The notes: a model not told the origin generated them from the sequence alone. Shown: positions 24,901 through 34,133, numbered from the stretch's first letter. The stretch is DNA of 64,000 bases from Mycolicibacterium holsaticum DSM 44478 = JCM 12374 (GCF_019645835.1 NZ_CP080998.1:5146001-5210000); one strand, 5' to 3'. Numbers and translations: made by a program.

Positions 24901-26094
24901 ATGTCACCCCGGTCTTTGCCGTATCCGGTCTTCGACATCGACAACCATATGTACGAGACGACGGACGCTCTCACCAAGTATCTGCCGAAGCAGCACCGAG
25001 GCAAGGTCGGCTACGTCGAGGTCAACGGACGCCCGAAGCTCGTCGTCAAGGACCACATCAGCCACATGATCCCGAACCCGACATTCGAGCGGGTGGCGCG
25101 GCCGGGCAGCGCAGAGGACTACTTTCTCGGCAATAATCCTGACGGGTTGAACTTCCGTGAATTCATCGGTGAGCCAATGGATGTCATCCCGGCCTACCAG
25201 TCCCCGGCGCCCCGACTGGAGCTGATGGACGAGCTGGGTATCGACCAGTGCGTGATGTATCCGACCCTCGCCAGCCTCATCGAGGAGCGCACCACCGACG
25301 ACGTCGTCCTCACCCACGCGATCATCCACGCGCTCAACGAATGGATGCACGAACACTGGACCTTCAACTACCACGACCGCATCTTCGCCACCCCGGTGAT
25401 CTGCCTGCCCCTGGTCGACGAGGCGATCAAGGAGTTCCACTGGTGCCTCGAGCGCGGCATGAAGACGTTCCTGGTCCGTCCCGCGCCGGTGCCAAGCCGT
25501 TTCGGTGGCTCGCGGTCGATGGGCCTGCCCGAATTCGACCCGTTCTGGGAGGAAGTGGTCAAGGCAGGCGTGCCGGTGACCTTCCATGCCGCTGACAGCG
25601 GCTACCAGAAGCACCTCATGGAGTGGGAGGGTGGCGACGAGTACCTGTCGTTCAAGCCCAGTGCGCTGCGCGAGGTGGTGATGGGGTTCCGGGCCATGGA
25701 GGACACCCTGGCGGCGCTGATCTGCCACGGCGCGCTGTCCCGCTTCCCGGATCTCACGGTCTTCGTCGTGGAGAACGGCAGCGGCTGGGTACGCAACCTT
25801 CTGCGCCTCCTCGACAAGGCGTACCGGACGATGCCGAAGGAGTTCGACGAGCATCCGGTCGAGGTCTTCAAGCGCAACGTCTACATTCACCCGTTTCTCG
25901 AGGACGACATCAAGGGGATCGTCGAGATCATGGGTGAGGACCACGTGATGTTCGGGTCGGACTTCCCCCACCCCGAGGGCATCGGCGACCCGTTGAGCTT
26001 CGTGGACCGGCTCGATGGGATCTCGGACACCGCCAAGGCGAAGATCATGGGCGGCAACGCGATCGAGCAGCTGGGCCTGAAAGTTCCGGCGTGA
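24901..26094 (+). CDS. Amidohydrolase-2 family metal-dependent hydrolase
   Basis: A 397-residue amidohydrolase closely related to 15289-16464. The N-terminal FDIDNHMYETTDAL shows DNH in place of HxH, FHAADSG comes in mid-barrel, and FGSDFPHPEGIGDP carries the C-terminal Asp. The ATG at 24901 has a strong GAGGAGG site upstream, ruling out the longer upstream frame. The stop overlaps the next gene (GTGA), so it is co-translated with a MaoC-type hydratase. That pairing suggests the hydrolase acts on, or yields, a CoA-linked intermediate. Confidence 0.87.
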   Translation: MSPRSLPYPVFDIDNHMYETTDALTKYLPKQHRGKVGYVEVNGRPKLVVKDHISHMIPNPTFERVARPGSAEDYFLGNNPDGLNFREFIGEPMDVIPAYQSPAPRLELMDELGIDQCVMYPTLASLIEERTTDDVVLTHAIIHALNEWMHEHWTFNYHDRIFATPVICLPLVDEAIKEFHWCLERGMKTFLVRPAPVPSRFGGSRSMGLPEFDPFWEEVVKAGVPVTFHAADSGYQKHLMEWEGGDEYLSFKPSALREVVMGFRAMEDTLAALICHGALSRFPDLTVFVVENGSGWVRNLLRLLDKAYRTMPKEFDEHPVEVFKRNVYIHPFLEDDIKGIVEIMGEDHVMFGSDFPHPEGIGDPLSFVDRLDGISDTAKAKIMGGNAIEQLGLKVPA

Positions 26095-26564
26095 CGCAGG
26101 CCGCGGCGTCGCCGACGGAGTACGACGGCATCGCCGGATTCGAGGCGCACGTCGGTGAGCACCTCGGTCACAGCGGCTGGCTGCGGGTCACCCAGAAGGA
26201 GATCGACCTGTTCGCCGAGGCGACCGGTGATCACCAGTGGATCCACGTCGACCCCGAGAAGGCCGCCAACGGGCCGTACGGCAAGACGATCGCGCATGGT
26301 TATCTCACGCTGTCGTTGGTGCCCATCCTCGTACAGCAGATCTACCGAGTGACCGGCTTGTCGATGCAGGTGAATTACGGCGTGGACAAGCTGCGCTTCC
26401 CGGCACCCGTTCCCGTCGACTCACGGATCCGCGCGGGCGCCGAACTGGTCAAGGTGGACCGCACGAACAATGGCGCCAGGGCCACGGTGCGGGTCACCGT
26501 GGAAGTCGAGGGATCGCAGAAGCCGGCCTGTGTGGTGGAGACGATCGCCGCGATGGTCGAGTAG
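26091..26564 (+). CDS. MaoC-type (R)-specific enoyl-CoA hydratase
   Basis: A 157-residue single-hotdog hydratase with the full active-site motif FAEATGDHQWIHVD followed by GPYGKTIAHGYLTLSL. This contains the catalytic Asp and His of MaoC/(R)-hydratases. It would hydrate a trans-2-enoyl-CoA. The GTG start lies within the amidohydrolase stop. It ends 31 bases before the convergent CoA-transferase gene. Confidence 0.9.
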   Translation: MTQAAASPTEYDGIAGFEAHVGEHLGHSGWLRVTQKEIDLFAEATGDHQWIHVDPEKAANGPYGKTIAHGYLTLSLVPILVQQIYRVTGLSMQVNYGVDKLRFPAPVPVDSRIRAGAELVKVDRTNNGARATVRVTVEVEGSQKPACVVETIAAMVE

Positions 26565-26595
26565 ACGGCGACACCGAAGTTCAGTTCGGGCGCGG

Positions 26596-28983
26596 CTACG
26601 CGTTGAGCAGTCGCTCCCCGATGATCTGATCGTCGCGCAGCTTGGCCACCTCATCCGCGGCCAACCCCAGCGCACCGAGCACCTCGTCGTTGTGTTGGCC
26701 GAGGGTCGGTGACGGGCAACGGTGGTGGTGTGACGGCCCCGGCGTGATCCGAAACGGCCACCCGGGGAAACGCTGTCGGCCCGCGATCCGGTGGTTGAGG
26801 TCTTCGTAGAATCCCCGTGCCGCGAGTTGGTCGACGTCGTACATCCGGTCGGGCGTCATCAGGCGCTGCGCGGGCACCCCGTGGCCGAGCAGCGCGTCGG
26901 CGAACTCCTCAGCCGACCGCGTCGCGGCGTATTCGGCGATCACCTCGTCGAACTCGTCGTGATGCTGCAACCGTGCGTACGCCGTGACGAACCGCGGGTC
27001 ATCGCGCAGTTCCGGACGGCCGATCACCTCGGTCATGGCGACCCAATCGGTGTCACCGCGGACCGAAACGGCCACCCAGTCATCCTCGCCGTGCGCGCGG
27101 TAGACGCCCTGCGCGTACTGGCGGTGCCGGTTGCCCTCACGTTCGCGCACGCGTTTGGTCATCGAATACTCGATGACGGGTTCGGCGGTGACCGCGGCGC
27201 CGACCTCGACCTGCGCCACCTCGATCAACTGCCCCTCACCGGTCCGTCGTCGGTGTTCGAGCGCGGCCAGCAGCGCCACCGTCGCGTGCACGCCGGCGAT
27301 CGGGTCGGCCGGGCCCTGTAGATTGCACGGCGGACCGTCGGGGAAACCGGTGACCGCCGACATCCCGGACAGCTGTTCGATGTTCAGCGCCCAGCCGACG
27401 TAATCCCGCCATGGGCCGTGCAAGCCGAAACCGGGCATACGCACCATGACCACGCTCGGATTGGACTTCGCCAGCGAGTCGTAGTCCAACCCGAATTGCT
27501 CGACGACCCGCGGTGAGAAGTTCTCGATCACCACATCGGCGTCGGCCGCCAGCCGCAGTGCCAGTTCCCGCCCGGCGTCGGTGCCCAGGTCGAGCGTGAT
27601 GTCCCGCTTGTTGAGGTTCGTGCCCTGCCACAGCGGCCCGATCTCGTACCAGTCGTCGCTACCACGCAGCAGCGAGCCCGAGTACCGATGCCCGTCGGGG
27701 CGCTGGATCGACTCGACCTTGACCACGTCGGCGCCGAACGCGCCGAGGTAGCAGGTGAGGTACGCACCGGCCCAGAACGTGCTGAGATCGAAGACCTTCA
27801 AACCGGCGAACGGGTTCGCTACGTCACCGACGTGCGGCGCGTCGCGCTCCGCGCGGCTCTCCCACCGCGCGTTGTCCACGGCACCGAGAAGCGGCGCAGG
27901 CCGCGGCGCAGGCACCGGCGTCTTCGACAACCGAAACGGTGCGCCGGGCCGCCGGAAGCGTGCGGCGTCCGGGCCGCTCTCGACGAAGAAGTCCCGATCG
28001 CGGTACTGCGGACAGTCCAGGATCGACGCCCCGTCGTTGATCGGGGCCGCCGGAATCCGCATGGCCTGGCTCAACTCGACCAGGTCGGCGACGGGCATCG
28101 AGTCCAGCCACGGCTGGGCCTTGGCGAAGAACTCGTCGCGCTCGGGACCGCCCAGCATGATGGCGAGTTGGTGTTCGCCGAACTCGTCTAGCCCCATCAT
28201 CGCGCACACATCCAGCCAGTGCTGTCCGGTAAGGCAGTTGATACCGATCCAGCCGTCGGCGGCCCGCACGATACCCAGCATCGGTGCGGCCTTCGAATTC
28301 GTCGGAAGCCCCATGCTTTTCAGCCGGTCTGCCAACAGCATCGGATACGGCAGCGTGCTCAACAGCGACTCGAACGCCGAGACGTCAGCCTCCACGACCC
28401 TGCCCCGTTGCGCGTCCGCGATGCGCAGCGCGGTCAACGCCGCGAGCGCCGCGTAGCTCCCCGCGATGTATTCGGGTATGCGTCCACCGGCCTGCACCGG
28501 CGCCCGGCCGAATTCGCGGGTGTTGACCCATCCCGACGCCGCCTGCAGCGTCAGCGACGTCGACGGCTGTTCACGTCGGGGGCCGTCCTGACCGTAGTCG
28601 GAGACCCTGACCACGACGAGGTCGGGGTTGATCTGTTGCAGGGACTCGCGGTCAAGGCCCCAGTCGAACCGGTCGGCCGATCCTGCGGGCAGATCCTCGA
28701 CCAGCAGATCAGCCTGCCCGAGCAGCTCATGAGCTTGCGCCTGACCGGACGGCGTACCGAGATCGATTGTGAGCCCGCGCTTCCCGGCGTTCAGGTAGTC
28801 GAACAGCCCGCCGTGGTGCAACGCGTCGTCCCGGAAAGGTCCCCAAAAGCGCAGCGGATCCCCCGCCGGTAGCTCGATCTTGCACACGTCGGCGCCGAGG
28901 TCGGTCAGCAGCTTGGTGCAATACGGCGCCGCGATCTCGGTGCCCAGTTCGACGACGCGCAATCCGCCCAGCGCCGTGCTCAC
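26596..28983 (-). CDS. Fused tandem CaiB/BaiF CoA-transferase
   Basis: A 795-residue protein made of two consecutive class III CoA-transferase domains, about residues 1-385 (GGLRVVELGTEIAAPYCTKLL) and 400-795 (GLKVFDLSTFWAGAYLTCYL). Normal family members are about 400 residues and act as dimers, so this fusion likely folds as an internal pseudo-dimer. The position of the formyl-CoA-transferase catalytic Asp reads Glu in both halves (DVSAFESL and EVAQVEVG), by visual alignment. Role: transfer of CoA to or from an acid, or racemisation. The GTG start has GAGGGG upstream. It lies downstream of the aldehyde dehydrogenase in one minus-strand unit. Confidence 0.85.
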   Translation of the reverse strand: MSTALGGLRVVELGTEIAAPYCTKLLTDLGADVCKIELPAGDPLRFWGPFRDDALHHGGLFDYLNAGKRGLTIDLGTPSGQAQAHELLGQADLLVEDLPAGSADRFDWGLDRESLQQINPDLVVVRVSDYGQDGPRREQPSTSLTLQAASGWVNTREFGRAPVQAGGRIPEYIAGSYAALAALTALRIADAQRGRVVEADVSAFESLLSTLPYPMLLADRLKSMGLPTNSKAAPMLGIVRAADGWIGINCLTGQHWLDVCAMMGLDEFGEHQLAIMLGGPERDEFFAKAQPWLDSMPVADLVELSQAMRIPAAPINDGASILDCPQYRDRDFFVESGPDAARFRRPGAPFRLSKTPVPAPRPAPLLGAVDNARWESRAERDAPHVGDVANPFAGLKVFDLSTFWAGAYLTCYLGAFGADVVKVESIQRPDGHRYSGSLLRGSDDWYEIGPLWQGTNLNKRDITLDLGTDAGRELALRLAADADVVIENFSPRVVEQFGLDYDSLAKSNPSVVMVRMPGFGLHGPWRDYVGWALNIEQLSGMSAVTGFPDGPPCNLQGPADPIAGVHATVALLAALEHRRRTGEGQLIEVAQVEVGAAVTAEPVIEYSMTKRVREREGNRHRQYAQGVYRAHGEDDWVAVSVRGDTDWVAMTEVIGRPELRDDPRFVTAYARLQHHDEFDEVIAEYAATRSAEEFADALLGHGVPAQRLMTPDRMYDVDQLAARGFYEDLNHRIAGRQRFPGWPFRITPGPSHHHRCPSPTLGQHNDEVLGALGLAADEVAKLRDDQIIGERLLNA

Positions 28984-29044
28984 GCGATCCCCTCGCAGGC
29001 TCGGGTGCCGCGGTCCAGGTCCATGGTTCGCTCGCAAGCGTCGC

Positions 29045-30502
29045 TCACGCAGGGACCCCGATCGCCTTGGGCTCCATGTAAGAACGCAGGCCCATCACCC
29101 CGCCCTCCCGCCCGATGCCGCTCTGTTTGAAGCCGCCGAACGGCGCATCGCCGGGGATGGTGCCGTTGATCGAGACCTGGCCCGTCCTGATGCGCCGGGC
29201 GATCCCGACGGCTCGGTCGACATCGGTGCCCCACACCGCGCCACCGAGGCCGTAGGCGGAGTTGTTCGCGATCGCCACGGCCTCGTCGTCGCCGCGGTAG
29301 CTCAGCACCGTCAGCACCGGACCGAACACCTCCTCCTGCGCGATGTACGAGTCGGCGCTGGTATCGGTCAGCACCGTCGGTTCGAAATAGAATCCGCTCG
29401 AACGGTTTACGGGACGCCCTCCGCCGGTCACCACCTTCGCGCCGTCGGACTCGGCGCGCCGGACGAAACCCTCCACCCGCTCCAGATGCGGCCGGCTGAT
29501 CAGCGGGCCCATGTCCACCCCGTCATCGGCGGGGTTGCCGATGGTGACCGCGCGGGCGAGGTCGGCGAGCCGGGTCACGACCTCGTCGTGCAGGACGGCG
29601 GGCACCACGAGCCGGCTGTTGAGGATGCACGCTTGGCCGGCGTGCAGGGTGCAGCCTTCGAACAGCAGCCGCTCGAGCAGTTCATCGGTCACCTCGACGT
29701 CGTCGAGCAGCACGCAGGCCGACTTGCCGCCGCATTCCAGCAGGACCCGTTTCATCGTCCCCGCCGCTGCGGCCATCACGTCCCGGCCGACCGACGAGCT
29801 GCCGGTGAAGCTGACCATGTCCACGCGTGGGTCGAGGGTCAGGACCTTGCTTGCCTCGAGGCCGGTGGGAGTGACGACGTTGACCACGCCCGGCGGGATA
29901 TCGGTCTCCTCCTTGATGATCCGGGCAAGCGCCAGCCCGGCCAGCGGTGTCAGCGGTGACGGTTTGAGCACCAGCGTGTTGCCCGCGGCCAGCGCGGCGC
30001 CCACCTTCATCACGTTGAGCGTGTGCGGGAAGTTCCACGGTGTCATGACCGCGACAACGCCGAGGGGTTCGTACCGTAACAGCGTCGTGCCCGCGGCACC
30101 CCATGCGTCCATCGGCGCTTCAGCGGGCTCGAGGGCCAGCTCGGCGGCGTGGCCGGCCATCACCGCCGGTCCCTCGACGTGGATCAGCCGCTCGTTTGCT
30201 GTGCACCCCCACTCGGCCTGGGCCAGCGCGTAGATCTCATCGCCGTGAGCGAGCAGCGCATCGCTGAGTTGTTGCAGGCACCGGGATCGTTCCTCGGGCG
30301 TCGCCGTCGGCCAGGGTCCGGTGTCAAACGCGGTGCGGGCGGCGCCGATCGCCTGGTCGACTTGCGCGGTCCCGGCGTCCGGCGCCGACGCGATCACCGC
30401 CTCGGTGGCCGGATCGATGACGTCGTAGCGTCCGCTGTCCGGCGCCACCCATGCGCCGTTGATGTAGAGGTCATAGTCGTCGACGAGGCTGGACCCGGCC
30501 AT
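29045..30502 (-). CDS. NAD(P)-dependent aldehyde dehydrogenase
   Basis: A 485-residue aldehyde dehydrogenase with TPWNFPHTLNVMK, the Gly-rich FTGSSSVGR, the general-base Glu in LLECGGKS, the nucleophile Cys in HAGQACILNSR and the EEVFGPVL motif. It oxidises an aldehyde to the acid, probably after alcohol or P450 oxidation. The acid could then be activated by the CoA-transferase encoded 61 bases downstream. The ATG at 30500-30502 matches the family start. Expression is divergent from the P450/igr-like operon, from a shared region rich in TGTCCG half-sites. Confidence 0.88.
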   Translation of the reverse strand: MAGSSLVDDYDLYINGAWVAPDSGRYDVIDPATEAVIASAPDAGTAQVDQAIGAARTAFDTGPWPTATPEERSRCLQQLSDALLAHGDEIYALAQAEWGCTANERLIHVEGPAVMAGHAAELALEPAEAPMDAWGAAGTTLLRYEPLGVVAVMTPWNFPHTLNVMKVGAALAAGNTLVLKPSPLTPLAGLALARIIKEETDIPPGVVNVVTPTGLEASKVLTLDPRVDMVSFTGSSSVGRDVMAAAAGTMKRVLLECGGKSACVLLDDVEVTDELLERLLFEGCTLHAGQACILNSRLVVPAVLHDEVVTRLADLARAVTIGNPADDGVDMGPLISRPHLERVEGFVRRAESDGAKVVTGGGRPVNRSSGFYFEPTVLTDTSADSYIAQEEVFGPVLTVLSYRGDDEAVAIANNSAYGLGGAVWGTDVDRAVGIARRIRTGQVSINGTIPGDAPFGGFKQSGIGREGGVMGLRSYMEPKAIGVPA

Positions 30503-30524
30503 CAGATCACTTGACCTTCCTGGT

Positions 30525-30537
30525 TGTCCGACGGACA
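30525..30537. promoter_or_regulatory. Perfect inverted repeat TGTCCG-A-CGGACA
   Basis: A 13-base perfect repeat in the ALDH/P450 divergent region, close to the ALDH start. Further TGTCCG/CGGACA half-sites occur at 30569-30574, 30687-30692 and 30706-30711. Confidence 0.45.
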
Positions 30538-30648
30538 GATGCCGACCGATCCCACGTGAACCCGACGTCGGACATCTCTGTGGTGTATGTAAACCCGCCG
30601 GCGTCCGATAGTCAATACACAACGCGGCTGTGCTGCGATGATGTCGAT

Positions 30649-30662
30649 TGACAGGCCTGTCA
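30649..30662. promoter_or_regulatory. Perfect 14-base palindrome TGACAGGCCTGTCA
   Basis: A perfect dyad in the middle of the ALDH/P450 divergent region, unrelated to the GAGAAY family. It is a plausible TetR-type operator. Confidence 0.45.
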
Positions 30663-30686
30663 TACGTACGGTAGACACAACGTCAC

Positions 30687-30711
30687 CGGACAATGCGATG
30701 CTATTTGTCCG
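30687..30711. promoter_or_regulatory. Inverted repeat CGGACAA-N11-TTGTCCG
   Basis: Two 7-base arms with an 11-base spacer, immediately upstream of the P450 start region. They use the same TGTCCG half-site as the repeat at 30525-30537. Confidence 0.4.
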
Positions 30712-30738
30712 ATGGCCGATGCGTTGAGGAGAGCCGCG

Positions 30739-31953
30739 GTGCCGATTGAATCCACGTCCCGAGCCACGTCCGCACACCCACTGCACTCCCCGGACTTCTA
30801 CGCAGGCGATCCGTATCCGGCATACCGGGAACTGCGCAACACGACGCCGGTGGTGTGGAACGACGTCACGAATTTCTGGGCGCTGACCAAATACGAGGAC
30901 GTGCGCTTCGTTTCGGGTCACCCGTTGTTGTTCTCGTCGCAGTACGGCATCACGATTCCGGATCCCAGCCAGCCTGAGCCCGTCCAGGAAGGCAATCTGA
31001 TCTTCACGGATCCGCCGCGACACCGGCAGCTGCGCAAGCTCATCAACGCCGGGTTCAGCCGCCGCCAGGTGGCGTTGCTGGAGCCCACGATCCGCAAGAT
31101 CGTCGCGGGCATCGTCGACGGCATCGATCCGGCCCGGGAGTACGAGTTCGCCGAAGAGATCGCGGCGCCCCTGCCCACCCGGATGATCGCCGAGATGCTC
31201 GGCGCCGCCCCCGAGGACTGGGAGAAGTTCCGGGCTTGGTCGGATGCGGCCGTCGGAACGGCAGACCCCGACATCGAGTTGGATCACCTGGTGGCGCTCG
31301 GCGAGCTTTACGAGTACTTCACCGCGCTGATCGAAGCCCGGCGCTCAGGCAAGGTCACCGGACAAGACGATCTGTTGAGCATCCTGGCGGCCGCAGAGGT
31401 CGACGGCGAACGCCTCACCGACGCCGATCTACTCAACTTCTCGTTCCTGCTTCTGGTGGCCGGTAACGAGACCACACGCAACCTCATTGCGCTCGGCACC
31501 GTCGCGCTGCTGGAACATCCGGACCAGTTCGCGTTGCTTCGTTCGGATCCTTCTCTGCTGACGTGCGCCGTCGAGGAGATGCTGCGCTTCACCAGCCCGG
31601 TGACACACATGGCGCGACGAGCCACCGCCGACGTCGACATCCGCGGGCAGAAGATCAAGGCCGGCGACACCGTGGTGATGCTGTACGGCTCGGCCAACCG
31701 GGATGAGGACGTCTTCGGCACCAGCGGTGAAGAGTTCGACATCACCCGAAACCCCAACCCACACATTGCTTTCGGCGCAGGTGAACATGCCTGCCTCGGC
31801 GCCCAACTGGCACGTCTGGAGGCCAGGGTGATGTTCGAGGTGCTGCTGGGGGCCTATCCGAGCATCGAACTGACCGGTGACGTGACCCGGCTGCGCGCCA
31901 CGATGGTGCCCGGCGTCAAACGGATGCCGGTGCGCCTGGGGGCAAGCGTCTGA
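30739..31953 (+). CDS. Cytochrome P450, first gene of an igr-like operon
   Basis: A 404-residue soluble P450. The I-helix oxygen motif AGNETT is at about residues 241-246, ExxR is in EEML, and the heme loop FGAGEHACLG puts the ligand at Cys352. It hydroxylates or further oxidises a catabolic substrate, with electrons from ferredoxins encoded elsewhere. The GTG at 30739 is chosen because GAGGAG lies 7 bases upstream; the in-frame ATG at 30712 lies on an inverted repeat. Its position ahead of ACAD, MaoC, DUF35 and Ltp2-like genes parallels cyp125 in the cholesterol igr operon, but orthology to CYP125 is not shown. Confidence 0.88.
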   Translation: MPIESTSRATSAHPLHSPDFYAGDPYPAYRELRNTTPVVWNDVTNFWALTKYEDVRFVSGHPLLFSSQYGITIPDPSQPEPVQEGNLIFTDPPRHRQLRKLINAGFSRRQVALLEPTIRKIVAGIVDGIDPAREYEFAEEIAAPLPTRMIAEMLGAAPEDWEKFRAWSDAAVGTADPDIELDHLVALGELYEYFTALIEARRSGKVTGQDDLLSILAAAEVDGERLTDADLLNFSFLLLVAGNETTRNLIALGTVALLEHPDQFALLRSDPSLLTCAVEEMLRFTSPVTHMARRATADVDIRGQKIKAGDTVVMLYGSANRDEDVFGTSGEEFDITRNPNPHIAFGAGEHACLGAQLARLEARVMFEVLLGAYPSIELTGDVTRLRATMVPGVKRMPVRLGASV

Positions 31954-33152
31954 TGGACTTCGACTTCACCTCCGAACAGGAACAACTTCGCAACGAGTTC
32001 CGGGCGCGCCTGGAGGCCGTGATGACTCTCGAGCGGCGCGCGGCCGTCGCGGATCTGATGGAGGGCGGCGCCGCGGTCGGCGAGTGCAGGCGGGCGCTCG
32101 GTGAAGCGGGTCTGCTCGGCGTCGCTTGGCCGGTCGAATACGGCGGACGGGGTCTGACCGCGCTGGAACAGTACATCTTCAGCGAGGAGGCGCGCCGCGT
32201 GCACGCGCCGTTGCCGATGATCACGCTCAACACCGTCGGCCCCACCCTCATCCAGTACGGCACCGAGGAACAGAAGCAAAAGTTCCTTCCCGCGATACTC
32301 AAGGGCACCGTCGACTTCGCGATCGGCTACTCCGAACCCGGCGCCGGCAGCGACCTGGCATCGCTGCGCACCACTGCCGTCCGCGACGGCACCGACTACG
32401 TCATCAACGGTTCCAAGATGTTCACCAGCGGCGCCGAGTTCGCCGACTATATCTGGTTGGCAGCGCGAACCGATCCAGAAGCCAAGAAGCACAAGGGCAT
32501 CACCGTGTTCATCGTGCCCACCGATTCGCCGGGCTTCTCGTGGAAACCCCTGCACACCATGCCGGGTGTGTCGACGTACTACACGTTCTACGACGACGTG
32601 CGCGTCCCCGAGAGCGCGATCGTGCTCGGCGAGAACCAGGGCTGGACGTTGGTGACCAACCAGCTGAACCTGGAGCGCGCCGCGTTGGGCAATCTCGGTG
32701 CGCTGGAACCACTGTTCGCCAAGACCCTGGATTGGGCCAGAACCACGCCGCTGGACGACGGGTACGTGATCGACCAGCCATGGGTCCAGCAGGCGCTGGC
32801 GCGCGTCGAAGCTCAGGTCGCCGCCTACCGACTGCTCAACCTGCGGGTCAACAGCACCATGAGCTCCGGGGCACTCGGGATGGGGGAGGCTTCGGCGGCG
32901 AAGGTTTTCGGCACCGAACTCACCCAGCAGGTGGCCCGTGAACTGCTCGACGTCGTCGGGCAGGCCGGCACCCGAAAAGGCGCCACCGCGCCCCTGAAAG
33001 GTGAACTCGAGAGCGCCTACCGGCTGGCTGTCATCAACACTTTCGGTGGCGGTGCGAACGAGCTGCAACGCGACATCATCGCCATGGCCGGGCTCGGGAT
33101 GCCGCGGGCACCCCGCGACATGCGGGTGTCGGAGAAAGGAAGACAGCAGTGA
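31953..33152 (+). CDS. Acyl-CoA dehydrogenase, ChsE2-like
   Basis: A 399-residue dehydrogenase with VAWPVEYGGRG, GYSEPGAGSDLASL, NGSKMFTSGAEFADYIW and the C-terminal GGGANELQRDIIAMAGLGMPR. That last segment is characteristic of the FadE26/FadE29 (ChsE2/ChsE4-like) group of steroid side-chain dehydrogenases. The usual Glu base is Gly here (NTFGGG), as expected for a subunit of a heteromeric enzyme. The partner is probably the protein at 34134-35243. The start overlaps the P450 stop (TGATG) and the end overlaps the MaoC gene (GTGA). Confidence 0.85.
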   Translation: MDFDFTSEQEQLRNEFRARLEAVMTLERRAAVADLMEGGAAVGECRRALGEAGLLGVAWPVEYGGRGLTALEQYIFSEEARRVHAPLPMITLNTVGPTLIQYGTEEQKQKFLPAILKGTVDFAIGYSEPGAGSDLASLRTTAVRDGTDYVINGSKMFTSGAEFADYIWLAARTDPEAKKHKGITVFIVPTDSPGFSWKPLHTMPGVSTYYTFYDDVRVPESAIVLGENQGWTLVTNQLNLERAALGNLGALEPLFAKTLDWARTTPLDDGYVIDQPWVQQALARVEAQVAAYRLLNLRVNSTMSSGALGMGEASAAKVFGTELTQQVARELLDVVGQAGTRKGATAPLKGELESAYRLAVINTFGGGANELQRDIIAMAGLGMPRAPRDMRVSEKGRQQ

Positions 33153-33703
33153 CCGACACAGCCAAAGACGAGCTGCGTGAGCGTCTTGACGCGCTCATCG
33201 GCAAGCCTACCGACGGCGTCGGCAAGCCGGTACGCGCACCGGATCCGGTGAACGCCGCGATGATCCGCCACTGGGCGTACGCCCTGGGTGACATGAGCCC
33301 GGCCTACCTCGACCCCGAATTCGCGAAGAACTCGCGCTATGGCGACATCGTGTCACCGCCGGTGATGCTGCAGACCTGGACGATGCCGCCGCCGAAGCTG
33401 GAGGGCATCCACGAGCGCGGTGGTGTGCCGATCGAGATGAAAGGTGAGAACCCTCTGCAATTTCTCGCCGACGCCGGTTACACCGGCATCATCGCGACAA
33501 ACTCCGAGTTCGAGATCGAGCGCTATCCGCGGGTCGGCGACGAGATCACCTCGGAGACTGTCTTCGACTCGATCTCCGACGAGAAGAAGACAGCCATGGG
33601 CGACGGCTACTTCGTCACCTGGGTGACCACCTACCGCGACCAGAACGGCGAGGTCGTCGGACGCCAGTGGTTCCGCACCCTGCGATTCAAGACGGGAAAC
33701 TGA
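33149..33703 (+). CDS. MaoC/FAS1-type dehydratase-like subunit (ChsH2 N-domain-like)
   Basis: A 184-residue hotdog protein with the N-terminal FAS1-like pattern MIRHWAYALGDMSPAYLDPEFA and a GDIVSPPVMLQTW segment. In the cholesterol pathway ChsH2 carries such a domain fused to a DUF35 domain. Here the DUF35 is the next, separate gene. It is expected to pair with the MaoC protein at 35240-35689 to form a ChsH1-ChsH2-like enoyl-CoA hydratase for a bulky side chain. The GTG start overlaps the dehydrogenase stop, and the stop overlaps the DUF35 start (TGATG). Confidence 0.83.
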   Translation: MTDTAKDELRERLDALIGKPTDGVGKPVRAPDPVNAAMIRHWAYALGDMSPAYLDPEFAKNSRYGDIVSPPVMLQTWTMPPPKLEGIHERGGVPIEMKGENPLQFLADAGYTGIIATNSEFEIERYPRVGDEITSETVFDSISDEKKTAMGDGYFVTWVTTYRDQNGEVVGRQWFRTLRFKTGN

Positions 33704-34116
33704 TGGCCAGCCGACTCGCACCCTCCATCAGCCCCGACACCGAGTTCTTCTGGTCGGGTCTCAACGAGCACGAGCTTCGTATCCAGCGGTGTACCGACTG
33801 CAAAACCTTGCGGGTCCCGCCGAGACCCATGTGCGGTAACTGCCAATCCTTGAACTGGGACCATGTCGTTTCCACCGGGCGGGGCACCGTCTACAGCTTC
33901 GTGATGCCGCAATACCCGCCGCTGCCCTTCCTGCAATACCCCTATGTCGTTGCGCTGATCGAGCTCGACGAGGGTGTGCGCATCGTGTCGAACCTGTGCG
34001 ATATCGAGCCTGAGGCGATAACGAACGGGATGCAGGTCGAGGTCTTCTACGAGACCTTCGAGGCTCTCCCCAGCGGGGAAGAACTGGTGCTCCACCAGTT
34101 TCGGCCGGCGCGCTGA
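33703..34116 (+). CDS. DUF35 OB-fold protein (ChsH2 C-domain-like)
   Basis: A 137-residue stand-alone DUF35 protein. The zinc ribbon CTDCKTL ... CGNCQSL is at about residues 29-47 and is followed by an OB-fold. In Ltp2 systems this domain is needed for aldolase activity and is fused to the hydratase subunit. Here it is free, 1.6 kb upstream of the Ltp2-like gene. It may therefore bridge the hydratase and the aldolase non-covalently. The start overlaps the preceding gene, and it is separated by 17 bases from the next. Confidence 0.87.
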   Translation: MASRLAPSISPDTEFFWSGLNEHELRIQRCTDCKTLRVPPRPMCGNCQSLNWDHVVSTGRGTVYSFVMPQYPPLPFLQYPYVVALIELDEGVRIVSNLCDIEPEAITNGMQVEVFYETFEALPSGEELVLHQFRPAR

Positions 34117-34133
34117 ATTAGAGGAAGCGACAC

